From assembly GCF_014197135.1 (NCBI RefSeq), contig NZ_JACIFA010000006.1:73706-137705 (forward strand): a stretch of DNA of 64,000 nucleotides, written 5' to 3'. The notes below the pieces were generated by a model. The model made no database searches, was not told where the DNA came from, and worked only from the letters and a program-made list of their open reading frames with translations. This stretch comes from Sphingomonas zeae (lineage in GTDB: Bacteria; Pseudomonadota; Alphaproteobacteria; Sphingomonadales; Sphingomonadaceae). Below are positions 1 to 9,223 of this stretch, piece by piece. The position numbers were made by a program, and so were the translations under genes. Positions within the stretch are counted from its first letter, which is position 1. Each line of letters begins with the position of its first letter.

Positions 1-2
1 CC

Positions 3-3000
3 GCCGGCAATATCTCGCCCGCCACGACGATCAGCGCGCCCGACACCAGCGCGCCCACCGCTCCTACGGCCATCATCGCCGCCGACGGCGCCAGCATCAG
101 CGGCACCGGCGAGCCCGGCGCGACCGTCACCGTCCGCGACGCCGCCGGTCAACCGCTTGGCACCGCCACCGTCGATCCGCAGGGCAACTACACCCTGCCG
201 CTCGCGACCCCGCAGGCCAATGGCGAAACCCTGACCGTCACGCAGAGCGATCCGGCCGGCAACATTTCGCCCGCCACGACGATCAGCGCGCCCGACACCA
301 CCCCGCCCACCGCGCCCATTGTCGCTATCAGCGCGGATGGCTCGATGCTGAGCGGTACGGGCGAGCCGGGCGCGGCGGTGCAGGTCGTCGATGCAGGCGG
401 CCAGCCGGTCGGCACCGCGACGGTCGGCGGCGATGGCCGCTTCAGCGTCGCCCTGCCCACCGGAACCACCAATGGACAGACCCTGTCGGTGGTTCAGACC
501 GATGCGGCAGGCAATGCCTCGCCCGCCAGCACCGTTGTCACGCCCGACCTCATCGCCCCCGCAGCGCCCGCCGCCACGGTCAGCCCCGATGGGACCAGCA
601 TCAGCGGTACGGGCGAAGCAGGAGCAACGCTGGTCGTGCGCGCGCCCGATGGCAGCGTCCTGGCCAACGTCGTTATCGCCGCTGATGGCAGCTTCAACAC
701 GACGCTGATCACGCCGCAAGCCAATGGCGAAGCGCTGATCGTGACCCAGACCGATGCGCAGGGCAATGTCTCGCCCGGCACCACGATCATTGCCCCCGAC
801 ATCACTCCGCCCGCACCGCCCGTCGCCACGCTCTCGGCCGATGGCGCGGCGGTCTATGGCAATGGCGAGCCGGGCGCGATCGTGCGGATCGTCGACGGCA
901 ACGGCACCCTTCTGGGCAGTGCGGTCGTCGCGTCGGACAGCAGCTTTACCCTGGACCTGACCCCGCCGCAGACCGGCGGCCAGACGCTGTCGGCGGTGCA
1001 GACAGATCCGGCGGGCAACCCGTCGCAACCCGCCACCGTCGCCGCGCCCGATCTGACCGCGCCCGCCGCCCCGATCGCGACGATCGCCGCGGACGGCACC
1101 AGCGTGACCGGCACCGGCGAGCCCTTCGCCACCGTCAGGGTGCGGAGCGCCGACGGCACGGAAATCGCAACCGCCATCGTCGGCGCGGACGGCGGGTTCT
1201 CGGCTCCCCTATCGCCACCCCAGGCCAATGGCGAGGCGTTGTCGCTCGACCAGACCGATCGCGGTGGCAACCTTTCGCCCGCCACGTCGCTCACCGCGCC
1301 CGACATCACGGCCCCGACCGGGCTGATCGCCGCGATCAGCGGCGATGGCGCGATCGTCTCCGGATCGGGCGAAGCGGGCGCGACGGTGACGATCCGCGAC
1401 GCGAACGGCGCCGTGATCGGCACCGCCACAGTTGCCGCGAATGGCAGCTATAGCGCGACGCTGACCACCCCACAGACCAATGGCGAAATCCTGCAGGCGA
1501 TACAGGCCGATGCGGCAGGCAACGTCTCCGACCCCGCCAGCGTGATCGCGCCGGATACGACGCCGCCGCTCGCGCCGACCGGATCGGTCATCGACGCTGG
1601 CGCGACCCTGTCGGGCACCGGTGAAGTGGGCGCGATCGTCACCATCCGCGCGACCGACGGCACGCTGCTGGGCAGCGGCCAAGTGGGGGCGGACGGCAGC
1701 TTTGCCGTCACCCTGACCCCGGTTCAGGCCAATGGCCAGAATCTGCAACTGGTCCAGACGGACGCGGCGGGTAACGACTCGCCCATCATTGGCGTGACAG
1801 CACCCGACATCACCGCACCGACCGGACTGACCGCCACGATCAGCGGCGACGGCGCGATCATCACCGGCGTGGGCGAAGTCGGCGCGACCGTCACGGTCCG
1901 CGATCCCGCAGGCGCGATCATCGGCACCGCCGTCGTCGGCGCGAACGGCAGCTATGCCGCCCCGCTGACCCCAGCGCAGATCAACGGCGAGACGCTTCAG
2001 GTCACGCAGGCGGATGTGGCGGGCAATGTCTCCCTGCCCCTCGCCCCGGTCGCACCGGACCTGACCGCGCCGCTGGCGCCGCTCGGCACGGTCTCGGCGG
2101 ACGGGACCTTGGTGAACGGCAGCGGCGAGCCGGGCGCGACCGTCACCGTGCGCGATGCGGCCGGACAGATACTCGGCACCGGCCAGGCCGCGGCCGACGG
2201 CAGCTTCGCGGTCCAGCTGTCGAGCGCGCAGCGCGACGGCCAGACGCTGTCGGTGGTCCAGACCGACGCGGCGGGCAATGTCTCGCCGCCGCTGGCGCTG
2301 ACGGCGCTCGACACCACCGCGCCGACCGGGCTGACCGCAAGCGTCGACGGCACCGGCACCATCGTCAGCGGCCAGGCGGAGGCGGGTGCAAGCATCACCG
2401 TGCGCGATCCCGATGGCGCGATCATCGGCACCGGCACGGCGAGCGTGACCGGTGCCTATGCGCTGACCCTCACCCCTGCACAGCTTAACGGCCAGTTGCT
2501 TCAGGTGACGCAGACCGATGTCGCCGGGAACACCTCGCCGCCCAGCCCCGCCGCCGCGCCCGACCTCACCGCCCCCGATGCGCCCTTCTTCACGCTCGAT
2601 GGCACCGGTGCGAATGCGACCGGCAGCGGCGAGGTGGGAGCGACCGTCACCCTGCGCGATGCCGACGGCACGGTGATCGGCAACGGCCAGGTCGGCGCGG
2701 ACGGCAGCTTCACCGTGGCCCTGACCCCTGCCCAGGCCAATGGCGGCACGGTCAGCGCGACGCTGACCGACGCGGCGGGCAATGTCTCGGCGCCGACCAA
2801 TGTCACCGCCCCCGACATCACTCCACCCGCAGCGCCTGTCGCGGCGCTGGACGCGACGGGAACGATCGTCACCGGCGAGGGGGAAGTCGGCGCGGCCGTC
2901 ACGGTGCGTGACGTGGGCGGCGGCGTGCTGGGCAGTGCGATCGTCGGACCGCAGGGCGCCTATATGGTCGTCCTGTCGGCACCGCAGCTCGACAGTCAGG

Positions 3001-5853
3001 TGCTGAGCGTCACCCAGGCGGATGCCGCCGGGAACGGGTCGCCCGAAACCATCGTGACCGCGCTCGACGGCACGCCACCGGCCCCGCCGGTCGCGACCGT
3101 CTCGGCCGACGGGACGATCGTCAGCGGGACCGGCGAAATCGGTGCGACCGTGACGATCACCGATCCTGTCGGGCTGGTGCTGGCCACCGTTCCGGTGGGT
3201 GCGGATGGCAGCTTCAGCGTGACGTTGAGCACCGCGCTGACCAACGGCCAGGTGCTGACCCTGACGCAAGCTGATGCGGCAGGCAATGTCTCTCCACCCA
3301 GCAACGCGGTGTCACCCGACCTGATCCCCAACGACACGCCGGACACGCCCACCGCAACCGTGGCCGCTGACGGCGCGAGCGTGACCGGCATTGGTCAGGC
3401 GGGTGCGGCCATCATCGTGCGCGATGCGAACGGCGCGGTGATCGGCAATACGCAGGTCGGCGGGGACGGCAGCTATACCGCCACGCTGACCCCGCCGCAG
3501 CGCGATGGCGAGACGGTGCGCGTGACCCAGACGGACGCCGATGGCGATGTCTCGCCCCCGGCCGCCGCCATCGCGCCCGACCTGACGCCGCCCGCCGCCC
3601 CCGTCGCGGCGATCGATCCGACAGGAATGCTGGTCAGCGGAACCGGCGAGGTCGGCGCGACGGTGCGGGTGCTGGATGCCAGCGGAACGCCGCTCGGCAC
3701 TGCGACAGTGGGTGCGAACGGGGCCTATGCCGTCCTGCTCGCCACGCCGCAGGTCGATGGCCAGCCGCTGACCGTCGTGCAGAGCGATGCGGCGGGCAAT
3801 GCCTCACCCGCATCTCCCGTCACCGCCCCCGACCTGACCGCGCCACTGGCGCCGATCGGCACCGTCTCGTTCGACGGCACCACGCTGACCGGCACAGGCG
3901 AGATCGGCGCGACCGTTACGATTCGGGGTCCGGACGGTGCGGTGATCGGGACCGCACTGGTCGATGCGAACGGCAATTTCTCCGCACCGCTGACCCCGGT
4001 CCAGGCTAACGGCCAGATCGTGACGCTGACCCAGGCCGATCCCGCGGGCAATGTCTCGCCGATCGCCCAGGCCACCGCGCCCGACATCATCGCCCCCACG
4101 GGCCTGACCGCTGCGATCGATGGGACGGGCGGCGTCGTGACCGGCATCGGCGAAGCAGGCGCGACCGTCACCATCCGTGACCTCGGCGGCACGGTGCTGG
4201 GCACGGCGGTCGTGGCCGCCAATGGCAGCTATGCCGCGATCCTAACCCCACCCCAGGTCAATGCGCAGCTCTTGCAGGTGACGCAGGCGGATGCGGCAGG
4301 CAATGTCTCATCGCCCGCCACCGTCATCGCGCCCGACCTGACTGCCCCGCTTGCGCCCGTCGGCACCGTGTCGGGTGACGGCACCACGCTGACCGGCACA
4401 GGCGAGATCGGCGCGACCGTTACGATTCGGGGTCCGGACGGTGCGGTGATCGGGACCGCACTGGTCGATGCGAACGGCAATTTCTCCGCACCGCTGACCC
4501 CGGTCCAGGCTAATGGCCAGATCGTGACGCTGACCCAGGCCGATCCCGCGGGCAATGTCTCGCCGATCGCGCAGGCGACCGCGCCCGACATCACCGCCCC
4601 CACCGGCCTGACTGCCGCGATCGATGGGACGGGCGGCGTCGTGACCGGCATCGGCGAAGCAGGCGCGACCGTCGCCATCCGTGACCTCGGCGGCACGGTG
4701 CTGGGCACGGCGGTCGTGGCCGCCAATGGCAGCTATGCCGCGATCCTGACCCCACCCCAGATCAATGCGCAGCTCTTGCAGGTGACGCAGGCGGATGCGG
4801 CGGGCAATGTCTCATCGCCCGCCACCGTCATCGCGCCCGACCTGACTGCCCCGCTTGCGCCCGTCGGCACCGTGTCCGGCGACGGCACCACGCTGACCGG
4901 TACCGGAGAAGCGGGCGCGACCGTTACGATCCGGGGTCCGGACAGTGCGGTGATCGGCACCGCGCTGGTCGATACGAACGGCAACTTCACCGCGCTGCTC
5001 AACCCGGTCCAGGCTAACGGCCAGATCGTGACGCTGACCCAGGCCGATGCGGCCGGCAATGTCTCGCCGATTGTCCAGGCGACCGCGCCCGACATCACCG
5101 CTCCCACCGGATTGACCGCCGCGATCAATGGCGTCGGGACGCTGGTGACGGGCCAGGGCGAAGCGGGCGCGACCGTCACTGTGCGGGACGCAGGCGGCAA
5201 TCCGATCGGCACTGCCATCGTTGCCGCGAATGGCAGCTATACGGTGGCGCTCACCACCCCCCAGGCCAATGGTCAGGCGCTGACCGTGACCCAGGCCGAT
5301 GCCGCCGGAAACGCCGCTCCGCCCAGTCCGCTGACCGCGCCCGACATCAGCCCGCCCGCCGCGCCGCTGGCGACGGTCAACGGCACGGGTACGATCGTCA
5401 CCGGCTCCGGCGAGCCCGGCGCGACGGTACGCGTCCTGGGCGCGCAGGGACAACTGGTCGGGAGCGCAGTCGTCGCTGACAATGGCAGCTACACCGCCAC
5501 GCTGACCATCCCGCAGGCCAATGGCCAGGCGCTGACCGTGACCCAGCTGGACGGCGCGGGCAATGTCTCGCCCCAGACGCCTTTGGCCGCCCCCGACATC
5601 ACGCCCCCGGCGCCTCCGACCGCCGCGATCAATGCCACCGGCACGATCGTCATAGGCACGGGCGAGCCCGGCACGACTGTGGAGATCCGCAACGCCGCGG
5701 GTACTGTCATCGGCACGGGAACGGTGGCAGCGGGCGGCGGTTATGCCGTCACGCTCGCCACGCCGCAGGTCGCGGGCGAGACGCTGAACGTCGGGCTTCG
5801 TGACGGCGCGGGCAATGTGTCGGGCACGGTGGCGGTCATCGCGCCATTCGACA
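3..5853 (+). repeat. Array of 23 tandem 252-bp repeats (84-aa Ig-like modules)
   Basis: The GTGE-type turn codon begins at 102, 354, 606, 858, 1110, 1362, 1614, 1866, 2118, 2370, 2622, 2874, 3126, 3387, 3639, 3891, 4143, 4395, 4647, 4899, 5151, 5403 and 5655. Spacing is exactly 252 bp except one step of 261 bp (3126 to 3387), which carries three extra residues in the linker. The regular spacing lets modules be gained or lost in frame by recombination. Confidence 0.95.
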
Positions 5854-7772
5854 TCAGCGCGTTCGACAATGTCGCCTCCGCGCAGGTCGACCTGGTTCCG
5901 GTGCAAACCAACGAGACGCTGGGCAACGCCAATTATACCGCGCTCGTCTCGCTCGGCCTGGTCAATCTGAACGCCCAGGTGCTGGCCATCCCCAATGTCC
6001 AGTTCACGGTCCAGCCGGGCCATATGCTGGATACGACCTTCACCTATGACGCCACCCTGTCGCTGGGAGTCGCCAGCGGCTATTCGGTGGTGATCCAGCG
6101 GTTCGACGGCACCAATTGGGTCGGTGTGAACGGCGGCGGCAACTCCTCGCTGCTGGAGGTAAGCCTGCTCGGCGGCAACCTTGTCGCCAATGCCGATCTG
6201 GGGCCGGGCCAGTACCGGGCCTTTGTCACCTTCGACAATACGCTGGGGGTCGGGCTGCTCGGCGGCCTCAGCGTCACCGGGGTCAATTCCGACTTTACCG
6301 ATATCGGCCAGGTGATTCCGGCGGCGGCGAATGGCAATGTCATCACCGATCCAGGCCCCACGGGCCAGGTCGATGTGGTCAGCCCGCAGACCCGCGTCGA
6401 AAGCGTGACGCTGAACGGGGTCACGACCGCCATAACGGGCGATGACACGCAGGTCGTCGGGCAATGGGGTACGCTGATCATCGATCGTGACGGCAGCTAT
6501 AGCTATACGCCCAATGCCGATGCGGGCGTGCTCGGCAAGACCGACAGCTTCACCTACACGTTGTTCGACGCCAGCGACGGCGAGCGGGAAAGCGCCACGC
6601 TGACCGTCGCCATCGGCAGCCCGGACGTGACCGGCGCGCCGATCGCGGTCAACGACGGGGCGACTGCCACTGCGACCTTCGCGAATGTTGTGGAAACCCG
6701 CGCGCCCGCGGTCGATTCGACCTTCAATACGCCCACGGCCCTTGTTCTCAACGGGCCGCAGACGGGGCGGGTCGTCGATAGCTTCACGGTCGATGCCAAC
6801 AGCGTGTCGAACGTCACGCTGACGGCGGCGATCGCGCCGGGCCTGTCGGTGCTGCCAAGCTATGCCATCACTGTCACCAATGCCGCCGGCACGGTCGTCG
6901 GAACCGCCTCGGGCGCTGCGGTCGCGGGGGTCGCTGGGCTGCTGGGCTCCGGGCTCAGCGTGACGATGAACGGCCTGCCGCCGGGAACCTACAACTACAC
7001 TGTCACCAGTACCAACACCCTGGGCACAGGCTATGCCACCAGCGTCTATGTCGGCGAGACGATCACCCGTCTCGACCGCTTCACCTTGACCGGCACGTCA
7101 GCCGCCAGCGGCGATCTGCTCGCCAATGACACGCTGGGCAGTTCCTTTCTGGGGGTCAAAGTGCTTGTCGGCGGTGAGTTCGTCGAGGTGGGCGATACGC
7201 CCCGGATCCTGACCGGCACCTATGGCACGCTGACCATCAATGAGGTCGGGCAGTATACCTATCAGCCTTCGACCGGCATCCCCTATGCCGCAACCGACCC
7301 GATCGACCGCTTCACCTATCAGATCGTGCAGCCCGACGGGCAGGTGTCGACGGCCCGGCTGGACGTGGCGGTCGATATAAACAACGGTGTCGCGCCGGTC
7401 TTTCCGGCGACGCTGACCGCGTTCGCGCTGGACGAACCCGCCCAGGTTCATGGCGACGTCGCGCCCATGACGCTGGCGGTCGAGCATGGCCCCGCGCCGC
7501 TGTCACTCGATCAGGCCGATACCCAAGTGGCGCTATCGTTGATGGAGGGAGAAGGCAGCCTCGAGGATGTGCTGTCCCGCTATCTCAATGCGCGCAGCCC
7601 TGCAGTCGAGCCGCTACCCAGCGAATCCCTTGCGGCCACGGACAATTTTTCTGCAATACCAAGCGCTTCAGATATCAGCGCACAGCCACCCGTCGCGCAT
7701 GATCCGCTGGGTTATCTGACCGTTTCGGTCGATCCTGAGCAGGAAAGACTGGCCACCCTGCATCTGGTCTGA
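3..7772 (+). CDS. Giant Bap-type surface adhesin with Ig-like repeats (5' end outside window)
   Basis: Reading frame is open to the left edge, so this is the 3' part of a larger gene (about 2,590 codons seen). From the edge to about 5,850 it is a tandem array of 23 Ig-like modules of 84 residues (Big_6-like), each with a GTGE-x-GA turn, a DGSF/NGSY strand and a closing DAAGNVSP motif. The last 640 residues are different: two copies of a beta-rich module, each ending in a cadherin/VCBS-like strand pair (GTLIIDRDGSYSYTP; GTLTINEVGQYTYQP), then an acidic tail. No RTX nonapeptides are visible. Large Bap/BapA-type proteins are secreted through type I systems and hold cells together or to surfaces; the three secretion genes start 130 bp downstream, which supports that role here. 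Substrate-transporter pairing is inferred from position. Confidence 0.9.
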   Translation, partial: AGNISPATTISAPDTSAPTAPTAIIAADGASISGTGEPGATVTVRDAAGQPLGTATVDPQGNYTLPLATPQANGETLTVTQSDPAGNISPATTISAPDTTPPTAPIVAISADGSMLSGTGEPGAAVQVVDAGGQPVGTATVGGDGRFSVALPTGTTNGQTLSVVQTDAAGNASPASTVVTPDLIAPAAPAATVSPDGTSISGTGEAGATLVVRAPDGSVLANVVIAADGSFNTTLITPQANGEALIVTQTDAQGNVSPGTTIIAPDITPPAPPVATLSADGAAVYGNGEPGAIVRIVDGNGTLLGSAVVASDSSFTLDLTPPQTGGQTLSAVQTDPAGNPSQPATVAAPDLTAPAAPIATIAADGTSVTGTGEPFATVRVRSADGTEIATAIVGADGGFSAPLSPPQANGEALSLDQTDRGGNLSPATSLTAPDITAPTGLIAAISGDGAIVSGSGEAGATVTIRDANGAVIGTATVAANGSYSATLTTPQTNGEILQAIQADAAGNVSDPASVIAPDTTPPLAPTGSVIDAGATLSGTGEVGAIVTIRATDGTLLGSGQVGADGSFAVTLTPVQANGQNLQLVQTDAAGNDSPIIGVTAPDITAPTGLTATISGDGAIITGVGEVGATVTVRDPAGAIIGTAVVGANGSYAAPLTPAQINGETLQVTQADVAGNVSLPLAPVAPDLTAPLAPLGTVSADGTLVNGSGEPGATVTVRDAAGQILGTGQAAADGSFAVQLSSAQRDGQTLSVVQTDAAGNVSPPLALTALDTTAPTGLTASVDGTGTIVSGQAEAGASITVRDPDGAIIGTGTASVTGAYALTLTPAQLNGQLLQVTQTDVAGNTSPPSPAAAPDLTAPDAPFFTLDGTGANATGSGEVGATVTLRDADGTVIGNGQVGADGSFTVALTPAQANGGTVSATLTDAAGNVSAPTNVTAPDITPPAAPVAALDATGTIVTGEGEVGAAVTVRDVGGGVLGSAIVGPQGAYMVVLSAPQLDSQVLSVTQADAAGNGSPETIVTALDGTPPAPPVATVSADGTIVSGTGEIGATVTITDPVGLVLATVPVGADGSFSVTLSTALTNGQVLTLTQADAAGNVSPPSNAVSPDLIPNDTPDTPTATVAADGASVTGIGQAGAAIIVRDANGAVIGNTQVGGDGSYTATLTPPQRDGETVRVTQTDADGDVSPPAAAIAPDLTPPAAPVAAIDPTGMLVSGTGEVGATVRVLDASGTPLGTATVGANGAYAVLLATPQVDGQPLTVVQSDAAGNASPASPVTAPDLTAPLAPIGTVSFDGTTLTGTGEIGATVTIRGPDGAVIGTALVDANGNFSAPLTPVQANGQIVTLTQADPAGNVSPIAQATAPDIIAPTGLTAAIDGTGGVVTGIGEAGATVTIRDLGGTVLGTAVVAANGSYAAILTPPQVNAQLLQVTQADAAGNVSSPATVIAPDLTAPLAPVGTVSGDGTTLTGTGEIGATVTIRGPDGAVIGTALVDANGNFSAPLTPVQANGQIVTLTQADPAGNVSPIAQATAPDITAPTGLTAAIDGTGGVVTGIGEAGATVAIRDLGGTVLGTAVVAANGSYAAILTPPQINAQLLQVTQADAAGNVSSPATVIAPDLTAPLAPVGTVSGDGTTLTGTGEAGATVTIRGPDSAVIGTALVDTNGNFTALLNPVQANGQIVTLTQADAAGNVSPIVQATAPDITAPTGLTAAINGVGTLVTGQGEAGATVTVRDAGGNPIGTAIVAANGSYTVALTTPQANGQALTVTQADAAGNAAPPSPLTAPDISPPAAPLATVNGTGTIVTGSGEPGATVRVLGAQGQLVGSAVVADNGSYTATLTIPQANGQALTVTQLDGAGNVSPQTPLAAPDITPPAPPTAAINATGTIVIGTGEPGTTVEIRNAAGTVIGTGTVAAGGGYAVTLATPQVAGETLNVGLRDGAGNVSGTVAVIAPFDISAFDNVASAQVDLVPVQTNETLGNANYTALVSLGLVNLNAQVLAIPNVQFTVQPGHMLDTTFTYDATLSLGVASGYSVVIQRFDGTNWVGVNGGGNSSLLEVSLLGGNLVANADLGPGQYRAFVTFDNTLGVGLLGGLSVTGVNSDFTDIGQVIPAAANGNVITDPGPTGQVDVVSPQTRVESVTLNGVTTAITGDDTQVVGQWGTLIIDRDGSYSYTPNADAGVLGKTDSFTYTLFDASDGERESATLTVAIGSPDVTGAPIAVNDGATATATFANVVETRAPAVDSTFNTPTALVLNGPQTGRVVDSFTVDANSVSNVTLTAAIAPGLSVLPSYAITVTNAAGTVVGTASGAAVAGVAGLLGSGLSVTMNGLPPGTYNYTVTSTNTLGTGYATSVYVGETITRLDRFTLTGTSAASGDLLANDTLGSSFLGVKVLVGGEFVEVGDTPRILTGTYGTLTINEVGQYTYQPSTGIPYAATDPIDRFTYQIVQPDGQVSTARLDVAVDINNGVAPVFPATLTAFALDEPAQVHGDVAPMTLAVEHGPAPLSLDQADTQVALSLMEGEGSLEDVLSRYLNARSPAVEPLPSESLAATDNFSAIPSASDISAQPPVAHDPLGYLTVSVDPEQERLATLHLV
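3879..4886 (+). repeat. Recent 504-bp tandem duplication inside the adhesin array
   Basis: Bases 3879-4382 and 4383-4886 are near-identical, with roughly a dozen mismatches counted by eye, while other modules are far more diverged at the DNA level. The unit is two 84-aa modules. The unit after it (from 4887) starts similarly but is more diverged. Such near-identical copies can also collapse or expand in assemblies. Confidence 0.9.
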
Positions 7773-7809
7773 CCATCTTGCGCAATCATCCGAAAACGGA
7801 GTTGATTTC

Positions 7810-7855
7810 GAGCGCCGAAGGGCTTCCTGTTCGGCGCTCAATCTCCTTTTATTTA
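7810..7855 (+). terminator. Rho-independent terminator after the adhesin
   Basis: A perfect 10-bp stem (7810-7819 with 7830-7839, GAGCGCCGAA arms) and a 10-nt loop are followed by a T-rich stretch (7847-7855). It sits between the adhesin stop and the TolC-type start, so the secretion genes probably have their own promoter. It also argues against the upstream in-frame start at 7778 for the next gene. Confidence 0.8.
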
Positions 7856-7903
7856 AATAGTTTAGTCAGATTCATTGCCGGACAGGGACAACAGAGGCGA
7901 TCG

Positions 7904-9223
7904 ATGAAGCGCGAGTGGCGACAACGCTACCACAAGCGATCGGGGAGGTTCGGGAGGGTGATGATCGCCATGAGCGCCATCATGGTGACGGCCGCCGCGG
8001 AACCCGCCGCCGTCACGATGGAAAGTGCGATGCATGAGGTCCTGGCCTGGCATCCCTCGGTCGTCCAGGCGACGGCGACCGTCGAGGCGCGCGGCGAGGA
8101 TGTCGCGGTCGCGCGCGCTGGCTATCTGCCCCGGATCAGCGCGGGCGTCGGCAGCGGCTATGACAACCGCATCGGCAGCGCATGGCGGCCGCGTCCGCAA
8201 GTCTCCGCCTCGCAGATGCTCTATGATTTCGGCAAGGTCGCCAGTGCGGTCGAGTCCGCGCGGGCGGGCACGCGGATCGGGCGGGCAGACCTGTTGCTGG
8301 CGGTCGACGGGCTGATCCGCGACACCGGCTTCGCGCTGGTCGAGGTGCAGCGCAACGCCGCACTGCGCGGGATCGCGATGGAGCAACTGGGCCGCATCCG
8401 CGAGATCAGCGCGCTGGTCGACAAACGGTTCGGCAAGGGTGCGACCACCCGCTCCGACACGCTCCAGGCCCAGTCGCGCGTCGCCGCCGCCGAGGCCACG
8501 CTGACCCGGATCGAGGCGGAGCAGCGGCGCTGGACCACCAGCCTGGCCTTTCTGCTCGGTCGCGAAACGGCCCCGATGGTCGATCCGGCGGTGCCCGACT
8601 GGCTGATGGCCAGCTGCACCCGCGCGACCACCGTAGAATGGGCCGATATCCCCGCGATCATGCGCGCGCGGGCGCAATATGAACAGGCGAGCGCCGAGAG
8701 CCGCCGCGTCCATGCCGCGCGGCTGCCCACCATTGCATTGGCGGGCGACGCGGCAACCGATGTCGCCTCCCCCTTTTCCGACCGCAGCCTGTACAATTTC
8801 GGGCTGAACGTCAGCAGCGACGTGTTCGGCGGCAATGCCGTGCGCGCCCGGGCGCGCAGTGCCGAGTATGGCGTCCGCGCCGCCCAGGCCGCCGAGCAGG
8901 CCGCACGTAACGAGGTCGGCCAGTCGCTCGCCGCCACGCAACAGCAGATCGCCGGGCTGTCGCAACTGCTCGGCACGCTGGCCGAGCGGCAGGAAAATAT
9001 GGTCGAGACCGGCAAGCTCTATCGCCTGCAATATCTCGACATGGGGACACGCACACTGGTCGACCTGCTCAACGCCGAACAGGAATTGCAGCAGGCGCGC
9101 TTCGATGCGGTCAACACCAATCACGACCTGCGGCGGCTGGCCATCGAGTGCCTCTATTATTCGGGCCGGGCACGCGACGATTTCGGGCTGACCGGCACCG
9201 CGATCCGCGGCGTGACGCTGTGA
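7904..9223 (+). CDS. TolC-family outer membrane efflux protein (type I secretion)
   Basis: Outer membrane channel that joins the inner-membrane exporter to the outside for adhesin secretion. 439 residues from the ATG at 7904, chosen because an AGAGG-like ribosome site lies just upstream and the terminator at 7810-7855 occupies the alternative 5' extension. The N-terminus has a basic stretch, then a hydrophobic signal core ending near AAAEPAA. The body shows the long helical pattern of OEP domains with two repeats and a conserved region near the C-terminus (LLNAEQELQQARFD), typical of LapE/AggA-type TolC proteins. Its stop overlaps the start of the ABC exporter gene. Confidence 0.88.
   Translation: MKREWRQRYHKRSGRFGRVMIAMSAIMVTAAAEPAAVTMESAMHEVLAWHPSVVQATATVEARGEDVAVARAGYLPRISAGVGSGYDNRIGSAWRPRPQVSASQMLYDFGKVASAVESARAGTRIGRADLLLAVDGLIRDTGFALVEVQRNAALRGIAMEQLGRIREISALVDKRFGKGATTRSDTLQAQSRVAAAEATLTRIEAEQRRWTTSLAFLLGRETAPMVDPAVPDWLMASCTRATTVEWADIPAIMRARAQYEQASAESRRVHAARLPTIALAGDAATDVASPFSDRSLYNFGLNVSSDVFGGNAVRARARSAEYGVRAAQAAEQAARNEVGQSLAATQQQIAGLSQLLGTLAERQENMVETGKLYRLQYLDMGTRTLVDLLNAEQELQQARFDAVNTNHDLRRLAIECLYYSGRARDDFGLTGTAIRGVTL

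Noticed and set aside
1209..3269. Long minus-strand reading frame opposite the adhesin (also 4812-6464 and several shorter ones)
   Set aside because: It follows the 252-bp repeat of the plus-strand gene, is rich in Arg/Gly/Asp and matches no family. A shadow of high-GC repeats.
3..5853. Regular repeats suggesting a CRISPR array
   Set aside because: Unit is 252 bp, fully coding and without spacer-repeat structure.
7778..7903. Upstream ATG as the start of the TolC-type gene
   Set aside because: The segment contains a perfect terminator and the signal peptide sits properly only after the later ATG.
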